DNA of 13,346 nt from Pseudonocardia sp. (lineage in GTDB: Bacteria > Actinomycetota > Actinomycetes > Mycobacteriales > Pseudonocardiaceae): assembly GCA_030147065.1 (NCBI GenBank), contig JASLAP010000435.1:1-13346 (forward strand). The letters are read 5' to 3'. The number at the start of each line of letters is the position of its first letter. Position 1 is the stretch's first letter. The notes under the pieces were generated by a model, which was not told the origin of the DNA, ran no database searches, and worked only from the letters and a program-made list of their open reading frames with translations. Positions 6,240 through 12,500 of the stretch are shown one piece after another. A program made the position numbers and the translations under genes.

Positions 6240-6263
6240 AACGGCGGCGGCATGTCCGTCGCG
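6211..6263. repeat. Tandem imperfect direct repeat upstream of Mn-catalase
   Basis: CGGCGGCGATGTCCGTCGGG (6211-6230) recurs at 6242-6263 as CGGCGGCGG followed by CATGTCCGTCGCG. Both copies share the ATGTCCGTCG core; core positions are 32 bp apart, about three helical turns. They flank the TTCGGCCGAA palindrome. Such spacing is typical of paired activator or repressor sites, but the role is inference. Confidence 0.45.
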
Positions 6264-6328
6264 TGCTGCGGGGCCGCGACGGGGGATCGGGGGCCGGGCG
6301 GATGAGCCGACGGACGGCTACGGACCGG

Positions 6329-6340
6329 TGCCCCGGGGCA
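6329..6340. terminator. Short palindrome after the PEP-utilising enzyme
   Basis: TGCCCCGGGGCA is a perfect 12-bp palindrome 25 nt past the stop of the minus-strand PEP-utilising enzyme, with GG/CC-rich flanks. It could nucleate a small terminator hairpin, but the loop would need to open several central pairs. Weak evidence. Confidence 0.25.
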
Positions 6341-6364
6341 ACCTGACCGTCCTCGGTGCCGCGG

Positions 6365-9124
6365 TCAGCGACGGCGGCGGCGGAGCAGGACGGCGGCGCC
6401 GGCGACCGCGGCCGCCGCGGGGAGCAGCCGGCGGGCGGTGGACCGGGCGGGCAGGGCCTCGTCAGGGGTCCCGTCGGGCTTGGTGGCGTCGAGCAGGGTG
6501 ACGGTGCCGGCGTCGCCGTCCACCCGCACCCGCTGCCCGGAGCGGATGCGGCTGGTGGCCGCGCCGGTGCCCAGCACGGCCGGGATGCCGTACTCGCGGG
6601 CCACGATGGAGCTGTGGCTCAGCGGCCCGCCGACGTCGGTGACCACCGCCGCGGCCTTGGCGAACAGCGACGTCCAGGCGGGCGTGGTCATCCGGGCGAC
6701 GAGCACCTCTCCGGGCTGCAGCTGCCCGAAGTCGGCCGGGCCGTCGAGCACCCGGGCGAACCCGGTGACCCGCCCGGAGCCGGCCGCGACACCGGTGACC
6801 ACGCTGCCGCTCTGGTTCTGGTCGGCGGCCGGCATGACCCCGGCCAGCAGCCGGGACACCCAGCGGATCTCGGGCAGCAACTGCGGCGCGGTCGCCTGGC
6901 GACGGCCCCGCCACAGCATCCGCCGCCGGGCGATCTCCGCGGCCAGCGCCGGGGACAGCGGCTCGCCCCGCACCGCTGTCCGCAGCTCCTCGTGGCGCAG
7001 CCAGAACACGTCGTCGGGCTCGACGAGCACCCCGGTCGCGACCATCCGGCGGCCCAGCTCGTGCAGCATCCGCCGCATCAGCGGCCAGGCCAGGCCCATG
7101 TCGGCCAGCGCGTCCTCGCGGACCGGGCCGGTGTTCTGCGCCGAGCGCAGCAGCCGGTCGAACACCGCGCGGCGGACCGGGTCGAGCCGCGCCCGCACGG
7201 CGGCGGTCTGGGACTCGCGGCGCGCGGCCGAGCGCTGCTGCCGCTCGTGCGGGTCGGCACCGTGCCCATCCGACGCAAGCCCGTCCGACCCGAGCTCGTC
7301 CAGGTAGAACCGGACGGTGTCGAGCAGCGGGGCCGGGTCGTCGGCCGGCACCGGGTCGGCGAAGTCCAGGTTGTAGACGGTGTGGCCGTACTGCTGGAGG
7401 TGGTCGCGGAACTGCCCGCGCCAGTGCCGCCAGGCCGCCTCGTCCGCCCCGGCCGGCGCTGGCCCGTCCAGCAGCACGTCGTCGGCGGCCGCCCGGGCGA
7501 CGGCCTCCGCCAGGCCGGCGTCGCGGGCGGCCACGGCCAGGTCGTGCAGCGACTTCTCGGCCAGGATCGGCCGGCTGTCGAAGCCCAGCAGGAAGGCCTG
7601 CCCGTCCGGGTCGCCGGAGCGGCGGACCAGCCGGTCGTAGTACGCCCGGAACGCGAGCTCGCTGGTCGCGGCGACCGGGATGATCGACTGGACCGCGGTG
7701 TAGTACTCGGTGCCCGCGTCGAGCAGCGCGCCGACGCCGTCCAGCAGCGCGGTCGACGACAGGCCGGGCAGGTCCCGGTCCGCCCAGGCGGCCACCGTCC
7801 GCACGTACCTCGGGTGGGCCCACTCCCGCCAGCCCCGCACCCCGGCCGAGAAGCCCTCGCCGCCGCCGCCGCGATAGGCCTTGGCCATCGCCCGGACCAT
7901 GGCCGGGCCGGCGAGCAACCGGCCGAACCCGCCGTAGGAGTAGAAGTAGTAGGCGTAGCCGTTGATCGTGGGCAGGCTGACGTCACCCGGCCGCAGCTTG
8001 CCGTTGCCCACCATCCGCTGCATCAGCTCGGTCAACGACCGGGTGACCGAGCCGTCGATCAGGTCGGCGAACAGCGGGGTCAGCGGGTCGGGCATCTGCT
8101 CGACGATGCTGGCCCGGAAGTACAGCCCCCGCGGATACGGCACCGGCCACTCGGTCGGCGGGTCGGCCGCCGGCTCCGGGAGCGCGGTGATCGGCCGGGA
8201 CTGCAGCACGGAGGTCACGGCGCCGGCGCGGGCCCACTCGACGTCCTGCGGGACGCCGAAGTGCCGCTCGATCCGCGCCCCCAGCCAGGCCAGCCCGGCC
8301 AGCTCCGCGTCGTCCAGCACCGGGGCCGTGCGGCGGTCGGACGGCACCGGCCGCTGCACCGTCCCGGTCTGCGCGCCGTCGGCGTAGCCGGTCATCTCCG
8401 CCTTGGCCGCGACGTGCCGGGACAGCACGGCCCCGCCGGCCTTGTCGACGACGTGGTCGTCGGTGCTGACCAGGCCGCCGACGACCGACTCGCCCAGGCC
8501 CCAGGCCGCGCTGATGACCACGTGGTCGCGCCGCCCGGTGGCCGGGTCGGCGGTGAACATGACCCCCGAGCAGTCGGCCTCGACCATCTCCTGGACCACG
8601 ACGGCCAGGCCGACCGCCTCCGGGGCGATCCCCTGCCGGCGCCGGTAGGCCATCGCCCGGGCCGTCCACAGCGACGCCCAGCAGTCCACCACCGCGGCCA
8701 GCACCGCGGCCTCGCCGCGGACGTTGAGGAAGGTGTCCTGCTGGCCGGCGGAGCTGGCCCCGGCCAGGTCCTCCGCGGTCGCCGAGGAGCGCACCGCGAC
8801 CGGCCCGGTCAGCTCGGCGCAGCCCGCGGCCACCGCCGCGGCGACCTCGTCCGGCACGGTCCCGCCCCGGAACAGGTCGCGGATCTCGGCCGCAGCCGCG
8901 TCGAAGGCCGCGACGTCGCCGTCGACGGGCCGGCGGGCGAGCCCGGCGACCCGGGCGGCCAGGTCGTTCGCCGCGACGAACGCGGCGTAACCGGCGGTGG
9001 TCACGACGAACCCGGGCGGCACCGGCAGCCCGGCCCGGACGAGCTCGCCGAGGTTGGCGGCCTTGCCGCCGACCTCGGCCAGATCACCGGACCCGATCTC
9101 GTCGAACCGCCTGGTGCACCCCAT
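6365..9124 (-). CDS. PEP/pyruvate-binding phosphotransferase (PPDK/PEP-synthase-like) with C-terminal hydrophobic tail
   Basis: This 919-residue enzyme has an N-terminal ATP-grasp PEP/pyruvate-binding domain (about 5-315). It shows GGKAANLGEL, VAVRSSATAEDLAGASSAGQ, SGVMFTADPATG and VLQSRPIT. A long middle region without a recognised motif covers about 320-765. The swivelling phosphohistidine domain lies at about 775-880 and contains TDVGGPLSHSSIVAREYGIP, with the phospho-accepting histidine at about 837. The C-terminal PEP/pyruvate TIM barrel of true PEP synthase and PPDK is absent. The layout therefore resembles rifampin-phosphotransferase-like enzymes, where the middle region binds the acceptor; the acceptor is unknown. 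The last 20 residues are unusual: LLPAAAAVAGAAVLL then five arginines. A GTG two codons earlier (9130) is rejected because GAGGAG sits 5 nt before ATG 9124. Confidence 0.9.
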   Translation of the reverse strand: MGCTRRFDEIGSGDLAEVGGKAANLGELVRAGLPVPPGFVVTTAGYAAFVAANDLAARVAGLARRPVDGDVAAFDAAAAEIRDLFRGGTVPDEVAAAVAAGCAELTGPVAVRSSATAEDLAGASSAGQQDTFLNVRGEAAVLAAVVDCWASLWTARAMAYRRRQGIAPEAVGLAVVVQEMVEADCSGVMFTADPATGRRDHVVISAAWGLGESVVGGLVSTDDHVVDKAGGAVLSRHVAAKAEMTGYADGAQTGTVQRPVPSDRRTAPVLDDAELAGLAWLGARIERHFGVPQDVEWARAGAVTSVLQSRPITALPEPAADPPTEWPVPYPRGLYFRASIVEQMPDPLTPLFADLIDGSVTRSLTELMQRMVGNGKLRPGDVSLPTINGYAYYFYSYGGFGRLLAGPAMVRAMAKAYRGGGGEGFSAGVRGWREWAHPRYVRTVAAWADRDLPGLSSTALLDGVGALLDAGTEYYTAVQSIIPVAATSELAFRAYYDRLVRRSGDPDGQAFLLGFDSRPILAEKSLHDLAVAARDAGLAEAVARAAADDVLLDGPAPAGADEAAWRHWRGQFRDHLQQYGHTVYNLDFADPVPADDPAPLLDTVRFYLDELGSDGLASDGHGADPHERQQRSAARRESQTAAVRARLDPVRRAVFDRLLRSAQNTGPVREDALADMGLAWPLMRRMLHELGRRMVATGVLVEPDDVFWLRHEELRTAVRGEPLSPALAAEIARRRMLWRGRRQATAPQLLPEIRWVSRLLAGVMPAADQNQSGSVVTGVAAGSGRVTGFARVLDGPADFGQLQPGEVLVARMTTPAWTSLFAKAAAVVTDVGGPLSHSSIVAREYGIPAVLGTGAATSRIRSGQRVRVDGDAGTVTLLDATKPDGTPDEALPARSTARRLLPAAAAVAGAAVLLRRRRR

Positions 9125-9129
9125 GCCCA

Positions 9130-9135
9130 CTCCTC
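9130..9135 (-). promoter_or_regulatory. Ribosome binding site deciding the PEP-enzyme start
   Basis: On the minus strand GAGGAG is followed by a 5-nt spacer and ATG at 9124. The alternative GTG start at 9130 would overlap this site, so the downstream ATG is the better start. Confidence 0.75.
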
Positions 9136-9208
9136 GCGCCGCGCCCGACGCTACTCGTCCGCGGCCCGGGCACCGGGTAGCCCGGCGAGCGCGCCTCGGT
9201 GGCGTCGC

Positions 9209-9664
9209 TCAGCCCCAGGTGGCGCCGGCCGGCTCCCGGATCGTCCGGTTGACCCGGTTGAAGAAGTTGGTGGTGGCGATCCACAGCACCAGCGCGGCGA
9301 CCTGCTGCTCGTCGAAGTGCTCGGTGACCGCGGCCCACACCTCGTCCGACACCCCGGCGCCGCCGTCGGACAGCCGGGTGGCCTGCTCGGCCAGCGCCAG
9401 CGCGGCCCGTTCGGCGTCGGTGTAGAACGGCGCCTCCCGCCACGCGGCCACCGACCACAGCCGCTCGTCGGTCTCGCCCTGCCCCTTCGCCTTGCGCGCC
9501 CCCGCGTCGACGCACGCGCTGCAGCCGTTGATCTGGCTGGCCCGCAGGTGCACCAGCTCCAGCGTCTCCGGCGGCACCCCGCCGCCGTGCACCGCCTTGT
9601 AGAGGCCGCCGATGGCCGGCATGGCATCGAGGATCATCGCCGGGTTCTTCATGCGTGCTTCCAT
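9209..9664 (-). CDS. Carboxymuconolactone decarboxylase/AhpD-like protein (ECF41 partner)
   Basis: This 151-residue protein is of the carboxymuconolactone decarboxylase/AhpD all-helical family. The core is ELVHLRASQINGCSACVDAG at residues 36-55. C48 and C51 form the C-x-x-C pair of AhpD-type peroxidatic or disulfide-reductase members, and E36 lies where the AhpD proton-relay glutamate sits. The usual histidine four residues after the second cysteine is replaced by G55, so classical AhpD chemistry may be altered. The C-terminal part has ALVLWIATTNFFNRVNR, frequent in this subgroup. ATG at 9664 has GAGGAG 6 nt upstream; the much longer open frame upstream is the antisense of the sigma gene. It diverges from an ECF41 sigma factor and carries a good ECF41-type promoter, the classic target arrangement. 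Confidence 0.93.
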   Translation of the reverse strand: MEARMKNPAMILDAMPAIGGLYKAVHGGGVPPETLELVHLRASQINGCSACVDAGARKAKGQGETDERLWSVAAWREAPFYTDAERAALALAEQATRLSDGGAGVSDEVWAAVTEHFDEQQVAALVLWIATTNFFNRVNRTIREPAGATWG

Positions 9665-9685
9665 GATCTGCTCCTCTGCGCTGCC

Positions 9686-9712
9686 GGTCACATCGGCCGG
9701 CTCCGGTCGGTC
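9686..9712 (+). promoter_or_regulatory. Candidate ECF41 promoter, toward the sigma gene
   Basis: GGTCACA (9686-9692), a 16-bp spacer, and GGTC (9709-9712) resemble the published ECF41 consensus TGTCACA-N16-CGTC with one mismatch in each element. Transcription would start near 9719, giving about 30 nt of leader before ATG 9749 that includes the GGAGGA ribosome site at 9734-9739. The spacing match is exact, but the -10 mismatch makes this weaker than the opposing promoter. Confidence 0.5.
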
Positions 9713-9720
9713 AGAGGTCT

Positions 9721-9747
9721 GACGCACCGCGACGGAGGAATGTGACC
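9721..9747 (-). promoter_or_regulatory. ECF41-type promoter, toward the CMD gene
   Basis: Read on the minus strand, GGTCACA (9747-9741), exactly 16 bp, then CGTC (9724-9721) matches the ECF41 consensus TGTCACA-N16-CGTC with one mismatch. Transcription would begin near 9715, leaving a leader of about 50 nt with a strong ribosome site. The -35 element ends 1 bp before the sigma gene's start codon. Confidence 0.75.
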
Positions 9748-9748
9748 G

Positions 9749-10621
9749 ATGGACGACGACCTGCTGACCACCCGCTTCGAGGCCCACCGCGGGCACCTGC
9801 GCGCGGTGGCCTACCGGATGCTCGGCTCGCTGGCCGAGGCCGACGACGCGGTCCAGGAGACCTGGCTGCGGCTGCACCGCTCGGGCGCGCAGGGCGTGGA
9901 CAACCTGGGCGGCTGGCTGACCACGGTGACCGCCCGGGTGTGCCTGACCATCCTGCGCTCGCGCACCGGCCGCCGCGAGGAACCGCTCGGCCCGCACCTG
10001 GCCGACCCGGTCGTCGGCCGCGCCGACGGCGTCGATCCCGAGCACCGGGTGCTGGTGGCCGACTCGGTCGGCCCGGCGCTGCTGGTCGTGCTGGACGCGC
10101 TGGGGCCGGCCGAGCGGCTGGCGTTCGTGCTGCACGACATGTTCGCGATGCCGTTCGACGAGATCGCCGCGATCCTGGACCGCTCCCCGGACGCCACCCG
10201 GCAGCTGGCCAGCCGGGCCCGGCGCCGGGTGCGGGGGTCCGTCCCGGCCCCGGACCCCGACCCGGGCCGGCAGCGCGCCGTGGTCGACGCGTTCCTCGCC
10301 GCGGCCCGGGACGGCGACTTCGCGGCGCTGGTCGCGGTGCTGCACCCGGACGTCGTGCTGCGCGCGGACCGCGGCGGCGGCCGCACCGACGAGGTCCGCG
10401 GCGCGGCGGCGGTGGCCGGGCGGGCGCTGTCGTTCCAGCGGTTCTCCGCGCACTCGCGCCCGGCGCTGGTCGACGGCGCGGCCGGGGCGATCACCGCGCC
10501 GGACGGTCAGGCGACCGCGGTCATGGGCTTCACCGTCCGCGACGGGCTGGTCGTGGCCATCGCCGTCGTGGCCGACCCGGCCCGGCTGGACCGGATCGAC
10601 CCGGTGGTCCTCGACGGCTGA
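9749..10621 (+). CDS. ECF41-type RNA polymerase sigma factor with SnoaL-like C-terminal domain
   Basis: This 290-residue sigma factor steers RNA polymerase to ECF41 promoters. Sigma-2 spans about 8-75 (HLRAVAYRMLGSLAEADDAV, QETWLRLHR) and sigma-4 about 108-160 (LGPAERLAFVLHDMFAMPFD, EIAAILDRSPDATRQLASRA). A SnoaL-like domain of about 115 residues follows from about 174. Hallmarks of the ECF41 group are visible in degenerate form: GPHLADP (81-87) for the linker WLPEP motif, RGGGR (208-212) for DGGGK, and DPARL (276-280) for the C-terminal NPDKL. In this group the C-terminal domain replaces an anti-sigma factor and tunes activity, and none is encoded nearby. ATG 9749 follows GGAGGA by 9 nt. The divergent CMD/AhpD-like gene is the expected target. 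Confidence 0.93.
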   Translation: MDDDLLTTRFEAHRGHLRAVAYRMLGSLAEADDAVQETWLRLHRSGAQGVDNLGGWLTTVTARVCLTILRSRTGRREEPLGPHLADPVVGRADGVDPEHRVLVADSVGPALLVVLDALGPAERLAFVLHDMFAMPFDEIAAILDRSPDATRQLASRARRRVRGSVPAPDPDPGRQRAVVDAFLAAARDGDFAALVAVLHPDVVLRADRGGGRTDEVRGAAAVAGRALSFQRFSAHSRPALVDGAAGAITAPDGQATAVMGFTVRDGLVVAIAVVADPARLDRIDPVVLDG

Positions 10622-10642
10622 CCGGCGGGGTCGGCGCAGAGC

Positions 10643-11677
10643 TCAGCGCAGCACCAGGACGACCAGTCGGGTGCCGGCCAGCGCCACCGGCACCCGGCGC
10701 TCGACCCGGAACCCGGCCGGGGTGGGGTCGCCGTCCGGGACGAGCAGGACGGCGGTCCCGCCCGGTGCCAGGACCCGGCGCACCTCCCGGGCCAGCAGGC
10801 CGGGTCGGCGGGCGAGCATCCCCGAGCGCGCCACCGACCGCCCCCACGGCGGGTTCAGCAGCACCCGGTGCACGGCTCCGGTGCCGATCGGGAGGGCCCC
10901 GGCGTCCGCGCGGATCCAGCCGGCCGCGGCGTCGCCGTTGCGCTGCGCCGCGGCCACCGCGGCCGGGTCCCGGTCCACGCCCACCACGCGCGCTCCCGCC
11001 CGGGCCGCCTCGACGGCCAGCGTGCCCGCCCCGCAGCACGGGTCGAGCACCTGCTCGCCCGGCCGCACCCCGGCCAGCGCGACCATGGCCGCAGCCAGCG
11101 GCGGGTGCAGCGTCCCGGGCACCGTGGCCACCTTCCACGGCCGCCGGTGCAGCGGCCGCGCACCCACCCGCACGGCGACCGCGGCCCGCTCCCCCACCAC
11201 GGTCACCCGCCAGGTCAGCCCGCCGTCCGGCGGCCGGGCCCCGCCCCGCCGCGGGTGGTAGGCCAGCCCCAGCCGGGCGGCCAGCACCGTCCCGACGGCG
11301 TCCTCCACGTCGAAGCGGGTGAACCCGCGCCGGCCCAGGAACGACGCCGACACGTCGACCGTGCGGCCCGGTGGCCCGCCGCAGGCCATCCGCACCGCCA
11401 GCGCGGCGTCCAGGTCGGCGGCCGCGACCGCTCGGGACAGCCGGGCCAGGTCGGCCCGGGCCCGCCCCACACCGCTGGTCGCGGCGGTCGGGACGAACAC
11501 GTCGTCGGCTGTGGCCAGGGCCAGCACCCCGGCCGCCGTCCCCGGGGCGGCCCGGAACCGCACCTCGCGGTGCCCGGTCGCCACCACCTCGCCCAGCCCG
11601 CGCCGCCCGATCTCGGCGGCCAGCAGGTCCTCGATCCCACGAACGCTCCGTGCCACCAGGCACGCTCCGGCAGGCAC
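10643..11677 (-). CDS. THUMP/Rossmann RNA methyltransferase (RlmL/Trm14-like)
   Basis: This 344-residue S-adenosylmethionine-dependent methyltransferase resembles the COG0116 group that methylates guanine N2 in rRNA or tRNA. The N-terminus CLVARSVRGIEDLLAAEIGR is typical of that group. Residues about 60-172 fit a divergent THUMP RNA-binding region ending RVTVVGERAAVAVRVGARPL. The conserved pre-motif RRPWK...HPPLAAAMVALAG (178-203) leads to motif I, VLDPCCGAGTLAVEAA (210-225), the acidic motif II VVGVDRD (231-237), and the catalytic LLNPPWG (273-279), an N-P-P-W variant of the usual NPPY. GTG 11677 is supported by GGGAG 7 nt upstream. It converges on the sigma factor with a 21-bp gap. A hairpin and a mini-ORF lie upstream. 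The exact RNA target cannot be told. Confidence 0.87.
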   Translation of the reverse strand: MPAGACLVARSVRGIEDLLAAEIGRRGLGEVVATGHREVRFRAAPGTAAGVLALATADDVFVPTAATSGVGRARADLARLSRAVAAADLDAALAVRMACGGPPGRTVDVSASFLGRRGFTRFDVEDAVGTVLAARLGLAYHPRRGGARPPDGGLTWRVTVVGERAAVAVRVGARPLHRRPWKVATVPGTLHPPLAAAMVALAGVRPGEQVLDPCCGAGTLAVEAARAGARVVGVDRDPAAVAAAQRNGDAAAGWIRADAGALPIGTGAVHRVLLNPPWGRSVARSGMLARRPGLLAREVRRVLAPGGTAVLLVPDGDPTPAGFRVERRVPVALAGTRLVVLVLR

Positions 11678-11700
11678 CGTCGTTCTCCCACGCCGCGACC

Positions 11701-11723
11701 CGGGGCGGCCACCGGCCGTCCCG
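11701..11723. promoter_or_regulatory. Hairpin in the leader of the methyltransferase gene
   Basis: A 10-bp stem (11701-11710 with 11714-11723, one G-T wobble, loop ACC) lies on the minus strand 11 nt upstream of the methyltransferase GGGAG ribosome site (11689-11685). It could be a terminator of the upstream transcript or an expression-control stem-loop. Role unproven. Confidence 0.45.
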
Positions 11724-11764
11724 CATCGCCCACGGCGGGGTGCTCCCCGTCGACCGCGGGCGGG

Positions 11765-11791
11765 TCAGTCGCGTCGGAAGAAGAACGTCAT
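11765..11791 (-). CDS. Possible 8-residue leader ORF upstream of methyltransferase
   Basis: A minus-strand ATG opens MTFFFRRD followed by TGA, between the membrane-protein gene and the methyltransferase. It contains three consecutive phenylalanine TTC codons and is followed 41 nt later by a hairpin. I see no clear ribosome site before it, so if used it might be leaderless. An ORF this short is easily produced by chance; it is listed only because of its position. Confidence 0.15.
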   Translation of the reverse strand: MTFFFRRD

Positions 11792-11852
11792 CGGGGCGGA
11801 GGCTAGAGCGCCGCGCCGGGACCGTCGATCGGATTGCCGGGCGGCCCGGGGA

Positions 11853-12356
11853 TCACTCGTAGCCGTAGCCCGGCCGCGGGAACACCCGCATGGCGCTCGC
11901 CGCCGCCCCGGTGACCAGGCTGCCGATGGCCAGCCCCATCACCAGGTGGATGACGGCCTGGGCCAGGGCCACCGGCAGCTCCACACCGGACAGGAACGGC
12001 GTCACCACCGTCACCACGGTGACCAGCCCGATGATCCAGCCCAGGTAGGCCAGCGGCCTCGGGGTGCTGAGCACCAGCAGGTGCGCGAGGCCGGTGGCGG
12101 CGAGCGCGGCCACCGCGCCGAGCACGCACAGCAGCACCGTGTTGGAGTCGCCGAACGCGCCGGCCTCCCGGGAGCCGGACAGCGCGACCTGGAACACCGC
12201 CCGCGCCACCAGCACCCCGACCAGCGCGATCAGCGCCGCCACCACGGCGGTGGCGATCCCGCCCGACCACAGCCGGGCGGCGTTGATCCGCGGCCGGTCG
12301 TCCCGGCGGTCGTCCCATCCGTCCGCTCGCACGGTGTCGTCGTCGTAGCCGGGCAT
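11853..12356 (-). CDS. DUF6069-like four-helix membrane protein
   Basis: This 167-residue protein of unknown function has a charged, Asp/Arg-rich cytoplasmic-type N-terminus (residues 1-25, with DDDTVRADGWDDRRDDRPR). Four predicted membrane helices follow at about 31-55, 74-97, 101-121 and 128-155, and the tail ends RPGYGYE. The layout and the ARLWSGGIATAVVAALIALV start of helix 1 recall the actinobacterial DUF6069 family. I assign this from memory of the family pattern, so the family name is less sure than the membrane topology. There is no signal peptide and there are no catalytic motifs. ATG 12356 has GAGGAG 6 nt upstream, a clear start; the long open frame upstream is the antisense of the MBL gene. 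It diverges from the MBL-fold gene and probably has its own promoter in the 144-bp gap. Confidence 0.85.
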   Translation of the reverse strand: MPGYDDDTVRADGWDDRRDDRPRINAARLWSGGIATAVVAALIALVGVLVARAVFQVALSGSREAGAFGDSNTVLLCVLGAVAALAATGLAHLLVLSTPRPLAYLGWIIGLVTVVTVVTPFLSGVELPVALAQAVIHLVMGLAIGSLVTGAAASAMRVFPRPGYGYE

Positions 12357-12500
12357 CGGTCTCTCCTCGCGTGCGGTCGGACGACTACGCAGTGTGGTCC
12401 AATGCCGATGCTCCGTCCAGCGCCCCGCGCCGAGCAGGGGGCACCCGGTCGGGCGGCATTTCCTTGACCTCGACCCGGCTGCAGGGTGGAAGGTGGGCGG
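12357..12500. promoter_or_regulatory. Divergent promoter region, DUF6069-like and MBL genes
   Basis: This 144-bp gap lies between two divergent starts. TTGACC at 12463-12468 on the plus strand resembles a sigma-A -35 element, but no matching -10 appears at the right distance, and the next 30 bp run into the MBL ribosome site. No palindromic operator is evident. Confidence 0.35.

Larger units (their letters stand above)
6123..6364 (-). promoter_or_regulatory. Upstream region of the Mn-catalase gene
   Basis: These 242 bp separate the PEP-utilising enzyme stop from the catalase start and hold no plausible gene. They contain a 12-bp inverted repeat, a tandem pair of imperfect ~20-bp direct repeats and two short perfect palindromes (6232-6241 and 6329-6340). 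Being upstream of a peroxide-removing enzyme, the region probably carries its promoter. I could not find a convincing sigma-A type -35/-10 pair. Confidence 0.45.
11678..11852. other. Intergenic region between DUF6069-like gene and methyltransferase
   Basis: These 175 bp on the minus-strand path hold a small 5-bp stem just after the membrane-protein stop (11837-11849), the mini-ORF at 11765-11791 and the 11701-11723 hairpin. They probably contain the methyltransferase promoter; no clear -35/-10 is visible. Confidence 0.4.

Noticed and set aside
5190..6305. Plus-strand open frame opposite the Mn-catalase
   Set aside because: The catalase on the other strand has every metal ligand and a proper ribosome site; this frame is its shadow.
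6365..9124. Naming the gene ppsA (PEP synthase) or rph (rifampin phosphotransferase)
   Set aside because: The PEP synthase barrel domain is absent, and the phosphohistidine motif G-G-P-L-S-H-S-S is unlike the G-G-x-x-T-H-G form I associate with rifampin phosphotransferase, so a specific name is not supported.
9166..9185. Small CCGGGC/GCCCGG stem between the CMD gene and PEP-enzyme gene as a terminator
   Set aside because: Only 6 bp with an 8-nt loop in very GC-rich DNA; expected by chance.
6356..9745. Very long plus-strand open frame (over 1100 codons)
   Set aside because: It is antisense to the PEP-utilising enzyme and the CMD gene. Its translation is Gly/Arg/Pro/His-rich with no domain, a typical high-GC shadow.
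9665..10453. N-terminal extension of the CMD protein into the sigma gene
   Set aside because: The frame stays open upstream but is antisense to the sigma factor; a strong GAGGAG ribosome site and the family N-terminus support ATG 9664.
9742..11322. Plus-strand open frame across the sigma gene and the methyltransferase
   Set aside because: It overlaps the sigma factor in another frame and the methyltransferase antisense; composition is low-complexity Arg/Pro/Gly, with no recognisable fold.
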